From Bacteroidota bacterium (GTDB taxonomy: Bacteria > Bacteroidota > Bacteroidia > Cytophagales > Cytophagaceae), in contig JAEVZS010000009.1 in assembly GCA_023392125.1 (NCBI GenBank), forward strand, positions 137,279-201,278: 64,000 nucleotides of DNA. The letters run 5' to 3'. Of the stretch, positions 8,812 through 17,156 are shown piece after piece. Below the pieces are notes generated by a model. The model worked only from the letters and a program-made list of their open reading frames with translations. It did no database searches and was not told where the DNA came from. The position numbers and the translations under genes were made by a program. The first letter of the stretch is position 1. Every line of letters begins with the position of its first letter.

Positions 8812-9687
8812 TTATTTTAGCTGCTTGCCGGATGCAATAAAGCTGCTGACTTTATCCAGCATCAGAACCGTGTCATCCGGAAGTTGTGGTAAATGGTAAG
8901 GATGAGATCCACCGAAAGTATGATCTGCCCCTTCTATGAAAAAGACTTTTGCATGATCATTTTTTTCGAGCAATTGTCTGGCATTCTCAACGCTCACTGT
9001 CTGATCACCTGTTCCCTGTACGATGAGCCAGGGCACGGACACTTTTGAAGCAGCATAGGGAATATACAGTCTGTTTCTGTTTTCTATCGTATTCTGATAC
9101 AGCTGATAGTAAAGAGGATATTGTTGTCCTGTCCGGCTGTTTTCGACATAGATTACTCCGTTTTTTTCCCATTCTCTGAGTATATCCGGTGAGTAACGTG
9201 TTTCAAAATCAGCAACAGCTGAAAGGGTAATCAGCAAAAAAACTCTGGGATCCTCTGCGGCTTTCAGAATTGCAGTGCTTCCCCCGCGACTGTGGCCCAT
9301 GAGAATAAATCTGCCAGGTTCAATCAGGTTGCGAGGAATACTATGGGGGCCATTTTGTATCTGATCCATTACCATTGCCAGATCATCCAGCTCTATGGTA
9401 AAATTATTGAGACCAAAAGCTTCCGAATCGGATATTTCGGTCGGATTTTCAGGAGTGGCGCCGTTATGCGAAAAATTAACCCTGACAACAATCAGATCTT
9501 GCAAAGCAAGATGGTCACATATTCGGTCAAAAGTTCCCCAGTCTTTAAAACCTTTAAAGCCATGCAAGAAAATCAAAACTGGTTTTGTTCCCGGCAAGTC
9601 AGGCCAGCGTGCATCCCAGACAATGGTTTTGGAATTATAATTTGAAGAAAGATATTGATCATGACTTCTGATTATGGAAGCTTGCAT
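8812..9687 (-). CDS. alpha/beta hydrolase (dienelactone-hydrolase-like serine hydrolase)
   Basis: 291 residues from the ATG at 9687. The oxyanion region is FLHGFKGFKDWG, the nucleophile elbow is GHSRGG (Ser), and near the C-terminus an Asp in GTGDQTV and a His in GADHTF complete the triad. FSHNGATPE is typical of a Bacteroidota clade annotated as alpha/beta hydrolase or dienelactone hydrolase. It has no signal peptide and is presumably cytoplasmic; the substrate is unknown. An in-frame TTG at 9813 would add 42 residues. I prefer 9687 because a terminator-like hairpin (9819-9874) and a -7 promoter element (9717-9724) lie upstream and because homologues start close to this point. Confidence 0.88.
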   Translation of the reverse strand: MQASIIRSHDQYLSSNYNSKTIVWDARWPDLPGTKPVLIFLHGFKGFKDWGTFDRICDHLALQDLIVVRVNFSHNGATPENPTEISDSEAFGLNNFTIELDDLAMVMDQIQNGPHSIPRNLIEPGRFILMGHSRGGSTAILKAAEDPRVFLLITLSAVADFETRYSPDILREWEKNGVIYVENSRTGQQYPLYYQLYQNTIENRNRLYIPYAASKVSVPWLIVQGTGDQTVSVENARQLLEKNDHAKVFFIEGADHTFGGSHPYHLPQLPDDTVLMLDKVSSFIASGKQLK

Positions 9688-9716
9688 GTATCGTCCGTTT
9701 AAAAATTGAGTGTATT

Positions 9717-9724
9717 CAAAGGTA
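9717..9724 (-). promoter_or_regulatory. Bacteroidota -7 element before the hydrolase
   Basis: On the minus strand this reads TACCTTTG, matching TAnnTTTG. Transcription would begin near 9710, leaving a leader of about 23 bases before the ATG at 9687. No clear -33 TTG is visible. Confidence 0.45.
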
Positions 9725-9818
9725 ATTAAGATTTCCCATATATAATATCCGGATGGAAGGAGAGATTCAGTGAGTATGAGCTCTTCATTTTCATACGTAT
9801 TTCCATAGACCAATTAAA

Positions 9819-9874
9819 AACACTTCAGAAACAGAAGCCGGATCCAACTGACACAGCGACCTTCCTGAAGTGTT
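9819..9874 (-). terminator. terminator-like inverted repeat after the LEA-like gene
   Basis: A ten-base inverted repeat (AACACTTCAG at 9819-9828 and its complement at 9865-9874) with a 36-base loop. Read on the minus strand it is followed by TTTTTAATT. It would end transcription of the gene at 9933-10640. Confidence 0.5.
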
Positions 9875-9932
9875 GATACATTTCAATTAATAAATCCGGT
9901 AGCCGGTCTAAGTCAACTTAACCGGCCTCCTC

Positions 9933-10640
9933 TTACTGATTATCTTTTTTCTTATCCGAACTAAATACATCTCCCACTGATTTTCCTGCATCTTTAGCGC
10001 CTTCTCCTACCTCTTCAGCACCTTTACTAACTCCTTTTCCAATACTTTTACCGGCATCTTTGCCACCTTCATAAGTGGCTTTACCTGCCTCTTTAGCACC
10101 TTTTCCGGCTTTCTCAGCTCCGTGTTCTACAGATTCGCCGGCATCTTTACCCGCTTTACCTACACCTTTACCTGCGTCCTTAGCTCCTTTTTCAGCCTTT
10201 TCAGTTCCTTTTTTAAACTCGGATCGCTCTTTATCAGTATCATTTTCGTCATCATACTGATACTCTTTCTTTTTAGTGCTATCCTCAGGCAGTACAAAGT
10301 ATTCTTCAGCTTCCGGATCGATATTGGTATACAGTTCAGGATCAGCCTCAATACCTGCTTCACTGAATACTACCTCCCGGTTCGGACCGAAATCTTCTTC
10401 CAGATTTGGCTTGTACTCAAATCGTGTATCTGTGCTGTTGCTGACATCGTAGACACAGTTTGCAGACGACGACGCTGAAACAGGTTCTGTTGTTTCAACA
10501 AGCGTCCCGTTGGCGACATCTGTCAGTGTGCTTGTACCTCTTTCACTGCTTTCATATTCGCTGATAAAGCCCTCCGGGCAATCTGCTACCGCAAAATAGG
10601 TGAAAATACACAATATTGCTGCTACCCCTAATCGTTTCAT
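9933..10640 (-). CDS. secreted protein with LEA-like 11-residue Gly/Lys-rich repeats
   Basis: 235 residues with a signal peptide ending YFAVA before DCPEGF. The N-terminal half is acidic with two further cysteines and no family I recognise. From about residue 140 the sequence becomes a low-complexity array in which DAGK/KGAK units recur every 11 residues (DAGKGVGKAGK, DAGESVEHGAE, KAGKGAKEAGK, then after a 7-residue step DAGKSIGKGVS, KGAEEVGEGAK). That period resembles group 3 LEA proteins, which are disordered when hydrated and form amphipathic helices on drying or on membranes. The tail is KKKDNQ. Location would be periplasm or outside; function is unknown. It is divergent from the polyprenyl synthase gene. 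Confidence 0.75.
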   Translation of the reverse strand: MKRLGVAAILCIFTYFAVADCPEGFISEYESSERGTSTLTDVANGTLVETTEPVSASSSANCVYDVSNSTDTRFEYKPNLEEDFGPNREVVFSEAGIEADPELYTNIDPEAEEYFVLPEDSTKKKEYQYDDENDTDKERSEFKKGTEKAEKGAKDAGKGVGKAGKDAGESVEHGAEKAGKGAKEAGKATYEGGKDAGKSIGKGVSKGAEEVGEGAKDAGKSVGDVFSSDKKKDNQ

Positions 10641-10784
10641 ACTCTTCCCTCGTTTTAATTGTCTATTTTTCTAATAAATAAACAATGTCATTTTTTTAAT
10701 CGTTCGTACTTATTTTATTTGCCATTGTTGCCTATTTTTAAAAGGCTGATTAATTGTTCAATTTTTATAGTAATATTGTGCGTA

Positions 10785-11762
10785 ATGACACGTACGTTGG
10801 AGGAAATACAAAGACCAATTACCAGAGAGCTCGAAGAGTTTGAAGTAAAGTTCAGGTCCTCAATGAAAAGTAATGTAATGTTGCTTGACAGGATAATGAC
10901 CTATATTGTCAAACGGAAGGGTAAGCAACTGAGGCCGATGTTTGTATTTCTGTCTGCCCATTTATTCGGAGATGTCAGGGAAGCAACCTATAGAGGGGCT
11001 GCTCTGATTGAACTGCTGCATACGGCTACGCTGGTGCATGACGACGTAGTAGATGATGCAAACCTGCGTCGTGGTTTTTTTTCGGTAAATGCCCTATGGA
11101 AAAATAAGATTGCAGTCTTGGTAGGGGATTATTTACTTTCAAGAGGCCTGCTGCTCTCTATCAACAATGGAGACTTTGAGCTGCTGCGCATTGTTTCAGA
11201 TGCAGTACGAGAGATGAGCGAGGGAGAGCTTCTGCAAATTGAAAAAGCAAGAAATCTTGATATTACCGAGGAGACGTATTTCACCATTATTCGTCAGAAA
11301 ACTGCTTCACTGATCAGTTCCTGCTGCGGGGTGGGAGCCGCATCTGTCGGTGCAGATCAGGATACTATCCGCAAGCTGAGTACCTTTGGAGAAAAAGTAG
11401 GAATCGCCTTTCAAATCAAAGATGATCTTTTTGATTACAATACTTCTAAAGTTATCGGGAAGCCGGTAGGTATCGATATCAAAGAAAAGAAGATGACGCT
11501 GCCATTGATTCATTCCCTTAATAAAGCTTCATGGAGCGAGAAACGAAGAATTGTTTCTATAGTCAAGAATGAAAGCCATAAGCCGGCGAAGGTGCAGGAG
11601 GTGATTGATTTTGTACGAAACTCCGGCGGTATAGAGCACGCCTCTGTGGTTATGCAGCAATATGTACAGGAAGCAGAAGCAATCCTTGAAACCTTCCCTG
11701 ATTCGGTCTATAAACATTCGCTACGCGAGCTGGTTAAATATACAATAGAGAGAACTAAATAA
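10785..11762 (+). CDS. polyprenyl diphosphate synthase (IspB-like trans-prenyltransferase)
   Basis: 325 residues from the ATG at 10785 (MTRTLEEIQ), a standard length; the upstream in-frame sequence looks non-coding. The first aspartate-rich motif is VHDDVVDDA and the second is KDDLFDYN; GKQLRP and GKPVGIDIKEKKMTLP are the other family signatures. It condenses isopentenyl diphosphate onto an allylic primer to make the all-trans side chain of menaquinone, probably C35-C40, in the cytoplasm. Chain length cannot be fixed by eye. It is followed 57 bases later by the basic hypothetical gene at 11820. Confidence 0.93.
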   Translation: MTRTLEEIQRPITRELEEFEVKFRSSMKSNVMLLDRIMTYIVKRKGKQLRPMFVFLSAHLFGDVREATYRGAALIELLHTATLVHDDVVDDANLRRGFFSVNALWKNKIAVLVGDYLLSRGLLLSINNGDFELLRIVSDAVREMSEGELLQIEKARNLDITEETYFTIIRQKTASLISSCCGVGAASVGADQDTIRKLSTFGEKVGIAFQIKDDLFDYNTSKVIGKPVGIDIKEKKMTLPLIHSLNKASWSEKRRIVSIVKNESHKPAKVQEVIDFVRNSGGIEHASVVMQQYVQEAEAILETFPDSVYKHSLRELVKYTIERTK

Positions 11763-11802
11763 TGTTTTAGGCCCAGTTTTTAATTAAAAGCAGTTGAATA
11801 AG

Positions 11803-11808
11803 AGGAGG
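11803..11808 (+). promoter_or_regulatory. strong Shine-Dalgarno site
   Basis: AGGAGG lies 11 bases before the ATG at 11820. Such sites are rare in Bacteroidota, where most genes here have none. Confidence 0.6.
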
Positions 11809-11819
11809 GAGAGAATAAG

Positions 11820-12341
11820 ATGAAAATTTCAATTCGAAGCAAAAAGAATGATCCTGTCCGGGATCTGGAAAAATACTATAACAATATTCGAAAAGGTTTT
11901 ACGAGGCAGTTGTCTAATTTGCATGTTGACGAGTATTTTCAGTCAAGCCGTAAGCGTTTTTATGCCTTTCTGAAATCTACCGGTAAAAAGATACGAAAAG
12001 AGGAGAAGCGTTTTTACAGGCTTGCATGGGTAAAAGATATACGCAAAGGCAAGTTTATCAGTAAACGCTCAAACGAACTAAAAACCTGGTACAACAAACA
12101 GTCTCCGGATGTGTACAAATGGGCAGATAAAGGCCTGAACAGGTTCGAAAATACGGTGGAGTATTCATATAATCAGACAAAAAACTGGGTATCTGAAAAA
12201 ACTCCTGAACTTGCGGACAATGTTGTGAAAGGATATCGCCAGCTGGGCAAAAAGGCCTCAAGAGCAATTTCTGATTATAAGTCTGCCAGAAGAAGACGGA
12301 AAATCAGAACAAAAATTCAGTCAAGTCTGGGGCTTGCTTAG
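11820..12341 (+). CDS. hypothetical highly basic protein
   Basis: 173 residues, unrecognised. It is rich in Lys and Arg throughout (for example KKIRKEEKRFYRL and SARRRRKIRTK near the end), with no signal peptide or membrane segment, and looks mostly helical. Such composition suggests binding to nucleic acid, polyphosphate or membranes, but no domain supports a specific role. The start is well supported by the AGGAGG site. It is downstream of the polyprenyl synthase on the same strand and ends at a good terminator (12365-12389). Confidence 0.75.
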   Translation: MKISIRSKKNDPVRDLEKYYNNIRKGFTRQLSNLHVDEYFQSSRKRFYAFLKSTGKKIRKEEKRFYRLAWVKDIRKGKFISKRSNELKTWYNKQSPDVYKWADKGLNRFENTVEYSYNQTKNWVSEKTPELADNVVKGYRQLGKKASRAISDYKSARRRRKIRTKIQSSLGLA

Positions 12342-12364
12342 ATATGGCTCAGAAAGGGACACAA

Positions 12365-12389
12365 AAAAAGCCACAGTTTGTGGCTTTTT
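12365..12389. terminator. bidirectional rho-independent terminator
   Basis: Perfect hairpin with GCCAC/GTGGC at its core and flanking A5/T5, loop AGTTT. It sits between the convergent basic-protein gene and trxA and can serve both. Confidence 0.85.
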
Positions 12390-12392
12390 CTT

Positions 12393-12713
12393 TTATAGAT
12401 GTGCATCAATTTTTTGTGCCAGTACAGATTTAGGTACTGCCCCTACTTGCTTCTCAACAATTTTACCATTTTTGATAACCAAAAGAGTTGGGATACTTCT
12501 GATGCCAAACTTGGCAGAAGTGTTTGGATTAGAATCTACATCCACTTTACCAATGACTGCTTTTCCTTCATAGTCAGAAGCCAGCTCTTCTACAACCGGG
12601 CCAATCATTTTACAAGGACCGCACCATTCTGCCCAGAAATCAACCAGTACAGGCTGATCAGTATTGATTATATCATCAAAATTAGCATCTGTAATTTCAA
12701 TTGCTTTTCCCAT
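12393..12713 (-). CDS. trxA: thioredoxin
   Basis: 106 residues with the active site WCGPC in FWAEWCGPCK, the cis-proline motif IPTLL, and normal single-domain length. It reduces protein disulfides in the cytoplasm (no signal peptide). It lies 74 bases after dnaE on the same strand, a neighbourhood I recall as common in Bacteroidota. A near match to the -7 element (TATCTTTA on the minus strand, about 12742-12749) may give it its own promoter. Confidence 0.97.
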   Translation of the reverse strand: MGKAIEITDANFDDIINTDQPVLVDFWAEWCGPCKMIGPVVEELASDYEGKAVIGKVDVDSNPNTSAKFGIRSIPTLLVIKNGKIVEKQVGAVPKSVLAQKIDAHL

Positions 12714-12787
12714 AAAATCGTAATTAAAAAAGTTATTGATTCTTTTAAATGTAAAGATAATGGTTTTTTTTCCAAAAAAGTTCCCGG

Positions 12788-15700
12788 TTACGAGTTAAAT
12801 TTAAACTTTAACTCATCCATGAGCCTTAACTCATTCAGTAAATCATTGTTCGGCTCTACCTTGTATTTTCTGCAAAACATTTCTACCGAAATATTTTCCA
12901 TAGTGTCATAAAACATAAAGCGTACATTACAGGATCCATTATAAGTGCCAAACAGATCTTCCAGTTTTGCCACTGTATTTGTCTTCAGATTATTTATATC
13001 AACATTTATAATCAGATCCTTACAAAGTCTGCTGCGAATATCGGAAAGCAACTGTATATTAACAGGCTTAAGCTCCCACTGATCTTCCGAATTGTATCGC
13101 TGCTGCACTTTTCCTTTAATATAAAGAAACTCTCCCGGTCGTATATAATGAGCCAGCTTAAGATAATCCTCTCCAAACAAAGCCATGTCAATGCTTCCCG
13201 AATAATCTTCTATGGAAAACAATGCGAATGTTTTACCGGTTTTGGTCTGCCTCACCGTAGTTTTTGACACAATTCCTGCTACGTTAATATCTTTACCTTT
13301 ATAGTCGAGATACTGATCTACCTGACACGTACAAAAGTTTTCAAGTTCCAGCTTATATTGATCCAGCGGGTGACCGGAGATGTAAAAGCCCACAACTTCT
13401 TTCTCATATTTTAGCTTTTCTATATCACTCCAGGGCTCGCAGGGGGGGATCTTAGGCAAAGGAATTTCTACTGCCGCACCTCCGCCAAACAGGGATGCCT
13501 GCGAGGTATCTTGCTCGGCTTTGTAATTATTGCCGTATTTGATGGCTTTTTCAATCAGGTTAATATTTTCATTCTCGGGACTGAAAAAATACTGGGCTCT
13601 GTGCAAATCACTAAAAGAATCAAATGCACCGGCATAAGCCAGGGCTTCAAAAGTCTTCTTGTTTACAGCTCTCAGATTAATTCTTTTAGCAAACTCAAAG
13701 ATATTGCTGAATGCTCCGTTGTCCTCTCTTTCCTGAATAATAGAATCTACTGCTGCATCACCGGTACCCTTGATCGCTCCCAGACCAAACCGGATTTTTC
13801 CGCTGCTGTTTACATCAAAGAAAGTGTTACTTTCATTGATATCCGGCCCCAGTACATCAATACCCATTTTTTTGCACTCTTCCATGAAAAATGAGATCTT
13901 ATCAATATTGCTCATATTGTGGGTAAGCACAGAAGCCATATACTCAGCAGGATAATTGGCTTTCAAATAGGCAGTCTGATAGGCAACAACGGAATAGGCT
14001 GCAGAATGCGAACGGTTAAAGCCGTACTCGGCAAACTTTTCCATTATGGAGAAGACATCTTCTGCTTTATCCTTATTGATATTGTGCTTTTCTTTAGCTC
14101 CGGCAACAAATTTGACTCTCTCCTGAGCCATTTTGTCCTTATCCTTCTTACCCATGGCACGGCGGAGCAAATCGGCGCCTCCCAGCGTATAACCTGCCAG
14201 CAGCTGGGCAGTCTGCATAATCTGCTCCTGATAAACCATGATTCCGTAGGTATCTTTCAGAATCGGCTCCAGCAGCTCATGCGGATATTCTACCGTTTCT
14301 TTGCCGTGTTTCCGGTTCACGAAATTGGGAATGAACTGCATCGGCCCCGGACGGTAAAGCGCGTTCATCGCAATAAGGTCTTCAATATTGGTAGGCTTGA
14401 GATCCCGAAGATACATACGCATACCTTCTGACTCGAACTGAAATGTACCGATGGTATCTCCGTTTTGGTACAGCTCAAAAGTTTTCGGATCATCCAGCGG
14501 TATATCATCAATATCGATTTGTATGCCATGGTTCTTTTTTACCAGCTCAATGGCTTTTTTTATAATGGACAAGGTCTTCAGTCCGAGAAAGTCCATTTTC
14601 AGCATCCCTGCCGATTCGATTACTTTCCCGTCAAACTGAGTAACGAGAAGTTCCGCATCTTTGGCTGTACAGACCGGTATGTAATTGGTAAGGTCATCCG
14701 GAGCAATAATAACCCCGGCAGCGTGTATACCGGTATTTCGCACCGAACCTTCCAGCGTTTCGGCCAGTTGCAGAGTTTTTCCCTGAAGATCACTTCGCTT
14801 GCGTATTTCAGCCAGTTCCGGAACTTCAGAGAAAGCTTTGTTCAGAGATGTGCCGGGTGCATCCGGAACCAGCTTGGCCAGATAGTTTGCTTCCGGAAGC
14901 GGCAGGTCAAGTGTTCTGGCAACATCCTTAATGGAGGATTTGGCTGCCATGGTACCAAAAGTTATAATCTGGGCAACCTGATTTTTTCCATACTTATCTA
15001 CCACATAGTCAATAACACTCTGACGGCCTTCATCATCGAAATCAATATCGATATCAGGCATGGATACCCTCTCAGGATTAAGAAAACGCTCAAAAAGGAG
15101 GCTGTATTTGATCGGGTCAATATTAGTAATTCCGATACAGTAAGCAACAGCGGAGCCGGCAGCTGAACCCCGACCCGGCCCGACAGCTACCCCCAGATTT
15201 TTTCCGGCGGCGATAAAGTCCTGCACAATGAGAAAGTAGCCGGCAAATCCCATTGTTTTAATAATATTCAGCTCATGCTTCAGACGATCCTCAATCTCAG
15301 AGGAGATTTCTTTATACCGCTTTTTTGCCCCCTCAAAAGTCAGGTATTCCAGGTATTGATCTGCGTTGCTGAATTCCGGAGGGAGCGGAAAGTTTGGAAG
15401 TAAAATATCCCTCTGCAATTTCGGAGGGTTGATTTTATCAACGATTTCGTTCGTATTGTCTATCGCTTCGGGAAGGTCGCTGAACAGATTGTTCATTTCA
15501 GCCTGACTCTTGAAATAGAACTGATCATTCGGGAAGCCGAAACGGAATCCTTTACCGTCTCCGACAGGGGTACTTTGCAGCTCGCCTGTATTGACGCACA
15601 AAAGGATATCATGTGCATTATAATCATCCTGATCCACGTAGTGCGAATCATTGGATGCTATCATTTTGATATTATGCTTGCGGGCAAATTTTATCAGTGT

Positions 15701-16267
15701 CTTATTGATAATTTCCTGCTCCTCCATATTATGCCGCTGAAGCTCTATATAATAATCCTCTCCAAAAAGATCGAGCCACCACTTGAGGGCTTTCTCAGCT
15801 TCTTCCTCGCCCTTATTAAGAATCAGCTGCGGTACTTCAGCTCCGATACAACAGGACGTTGCAATAAGTCCCTTATGATGCTTTTCAATCAGGGATTTGT
15901 CAATACGAGGCCATTTGCTGTACAATCCTTCTATATATCCCAGCGAACAGAGCTTGGCCAGGTTTACATAGCCTTCCTGATCCTTGGCCAGCAGAAGCTG
16001 GTGATACCGGTTATCTTTGTTTTCTTTATTGAATGTTTTTTTGAAACGGTCCTCTACCAGATAAAATTCACAGCCGACAATCGGTTTAATATTAAATTTG
16101 TTGGCCTCTGCCACAAAGTTAAATGCACCGAACATGTTACCGTGATCCGTAAGCGCAACAGCTCTCATATTGTCTGCCTGAGCTTTTTTCATCAGATTCT
16201 TTATGCTTGCAGCCCCATCCAGCAAAGAAAATTGTGTGTGAACGTGTAAGTGTGAAAACTCCGGCAT
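12788..16267 (-). CDS. dnaE: DNA polymerase III subunit alpha
   Basis: 1,159 residues, full length for DnaE. The N-terminal PHP domain begins FSHLHVHTQFSLLDG. The polymerase core includes GPGRGSAAGS and the catalytic aspartates in PDIDIDFDDEGR at about residue 400, followed by the tandem helix-hairpin-helix region (NRSHSAAYS, about 750) and a C-terminal OB fold (DINVAGIV to about 1,060). It is the replicative polymerase subunit. The very C-terminus is divergent, as is usual. Upstream, a near-match -7 element (TATCTTTTG on the minus strand, about 16305-16313) could be its promoter. Confidence 0.97.
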   Translation of the reverse strand: MPEFSHLHVHTQFSLLDGAASIKNLMKKAQADNMRAVALTDHGNMFGAFNFVAEANKFNIKPIVGCEFYLVEDRFKKTFNKENKDNRYHQLLLAKDQEGYVNLAKLCSLGYIEGLYSKWPRIDKSLIEKHHKGLIATSCCIGAEVPQLILNKGEEEAEKALKWWLDLFGEDYYIELQRHNMEEQEIINKTLIKFARKHNIKMIASNDSHYVDQDDYNAHDILLCVNTGELQSTPVGDGKGFRFGFPNDQFYFKSQAEMNNLFSDLPEAIDNTNEIVDKINPPKLQRDILLPNFPLPPEFSNADQYLEYLTFEGAKKRYKEISSEIEDRLKHELNIIKTMGFAGYFLIVQDFIAAGKNLGVAVGPGRGSAAGSAVAYCIGITNIDPIKYSLLFERFLNPERVSMPDIDIDFDDEGRQSVIDYVVDKYGKNQVAQIITFGTMAAKSSIKDVARTLDLPLPEANYLAKLVPDAPGTSLNKAFSEVPELAEIRKRSDLQGKTLQLAETLEGSVRNTGIHAAGVIIAPDDLTNYIPVCTAKDAELLVTQFDGKVIESAGMLKMDFLGLKTLSIIKKAIELVKKNHGIQIDIDDIPLDDPKTFELYQNGDTIGTFQFESEGMRMYLRDLKPTNIEDLIAMNALYRPGPMQFIPNFVNRKHGKETVEYPHELLEPILKDTYGIMVYQEQIMQTAQLLAGYTLGGADLLRRAMGKKDKDKMAQERVKFVAGAKEKHNINKDKAEDVFSIMEKFAEYGFNRSHSAAYSVVAYQTAYLKANYPAEYMASVLTHNMSNIDKISFFMEECKKMGIDVLGPDINESNTFFDVNSSGKIRFGLGAIKGTGDAAVDSIIQEREDNGAFSNIFEFAKRINLRAVNKKTFEALAYAGAFDSFSDLHRAQYFFSPENENINLIEKAIKYGNNYKAEQDTSQASLFGGGAAVEIPLPKIPPCEPWSDIEKLKYEKEVVGFYISGHPLDQYKLELENFCTCQVDQYLDYKGKDINVAGIVSKTTVRQTKTGKTFALFSIEDYSGSIDMALFGEDYLKLAHYIRPGEFLYIKGKVQQRYNSEDQWELKPVNIQLLSDIRSRLCKDLIINVDINNLKTNTVAKLEDLFGTYNGSCNVRFMFYDTMENISVEMFCRKYKVEPNNDLLNELRLMDELKFKFNS

Positions 16268-16373
16268 GAATTCTTAAAGTAACGATTGTTGAAACGATAA
16301 ATTTACAAAAGATACAGATATCATGCTGATCTTTTCATCAGCTGACAAATGCATTTTCCTCAAATAAATTCTA

Positions 16374-16381
16374 TACTTTTG
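16374..16381 (+). promoter_or_regulatory. Bacteroidota -7 element before the lipoprotein gene
   Basis: TACTTTTG matches TAnnTTTG; the start codon is about 60 bases downstream at 16443. No convincing -33 TTG at the usual distance. Confidence 0.4.
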
Positions 16382-16442
16382 AAAATAAATGAACAGTATT
16401 TATATAATTTAGTATGGCTAACTTAAAAATTAATTATTTTAT

Positions 16443-17075
16443 ATGAACAAACCAGATTATTCATTAATCGGTCTCCTGGCAATTATCGCTTTATTCATTT
16501 GCTCATGCAAAAAAGACGATGATAAAGATCCCTCCAAAAATGGGAACCCCCAAACCAAAGAAGCTATTCTCTATTTCAGAGCCACATTGGACGATGTAAA
16601 ATATGATTATTCCATGTACGACGGAAGCGAGCCATATGACATATCGTCTAATAGTAGTGCAAGTATCGGAAGCGGAGGATCTCAGTCAACTTTTATCTAC
16701 GGCAGTGGCAGTTCTGACACGGAGACAGGAGAAAGTTTTAATATAGCTTTGGGAACGTTAGTCATAGAGGAAGGCGGAAGACCGGATTACGAAACTTTCA
16801 AACATTTTGTGATAAATGCAAACTACCGGTATTCCGATGATGCTAAAAATGGTATAGAAATAGTTTTTTGGGACAAGGATGGAAAAGAATGGTCAACTTC
16901 TAACGGAGATCAGACAAAATCAGATTTTAAAGTTGTTTCTATTACAGAACGTACAGTTTTTGGGGAGTCATACATAGAGATTGTAGCTGCATTTAACTGC
17001 ACATTATACGATGAGGAAGGTAATTTCATCACACTAAAAGACGGCAGCTCATTGTACTCTGTCGAAAATATTTGA
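16443..17075 (+). CDS. hypothetical lipoprotein
   Basis: 210 residues. A signal peptide ends in a lipobox (LFICSC) with the lipidated Cys followed by KKDDDKD, a charge-rich spacer common in Bacteroidota surface lipoproteins. The mature part is beta-rich with several Ser/Gly stretches and shows no domain I can name. It is probably anchored in the outer membrane. It stands alone between its own -7 element and a terminator at 17079-17113, convergent with the M48 protease gene. Confidence 0.75.
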   Translation: MNKPDYSLIGLLAIIALFICSCKKDDDKDPSKNGNPQTKEAILYFRATLDDVKYDYSMYDGSEPYDISSNSSASIGSGGSQSTFIYGSGSSDTETGESFNIALGTLVIEEGGRPDYETFKHFVINANYRYSDDAKNGIEIVFWDKDGKEWSTSNGDQTKSDFKVVSITERTVFGESYIEIVAAFNCTLYDEEGNFITLKDGSSLYSVENI

Positions 17076-17078
17076 GTA

Positions 17079-17113
17079 AAAAGAGGCTGTCTCCACAATG
17101 AGCAGCCTCTTTT
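17079..17113. terminator. bidirectional terminator
   Basis: Hairpin GAGGCTG (17083-17089) with CAGCCTC (17103-17109), extended by A4/T4, loop of 13 bases. It serves the lipoprotein gene and the convergent M48 gene. A very similar arm occurs after amtB (51725-51736). Confidence 0.85.
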
Positions 17114-17156
17114 GTAACCATAATTTCCAGCAATAAAACCTTTTGATGTACTTCTT

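Noticed and set aside
10075..10260. Ala/Pro-rich plus-strand reading frame
   Set aside because: It is the mirror of the Gly/Lys repeats of the secreted LEA-like gene on the minus strand; low complexity only.
14465..15166. 233-residue plus-strand frame within dnaE
   Set aside because: Antisense shadow of the DnaE polymerase core; no domain and no start context. The same applies to 15575-16249.
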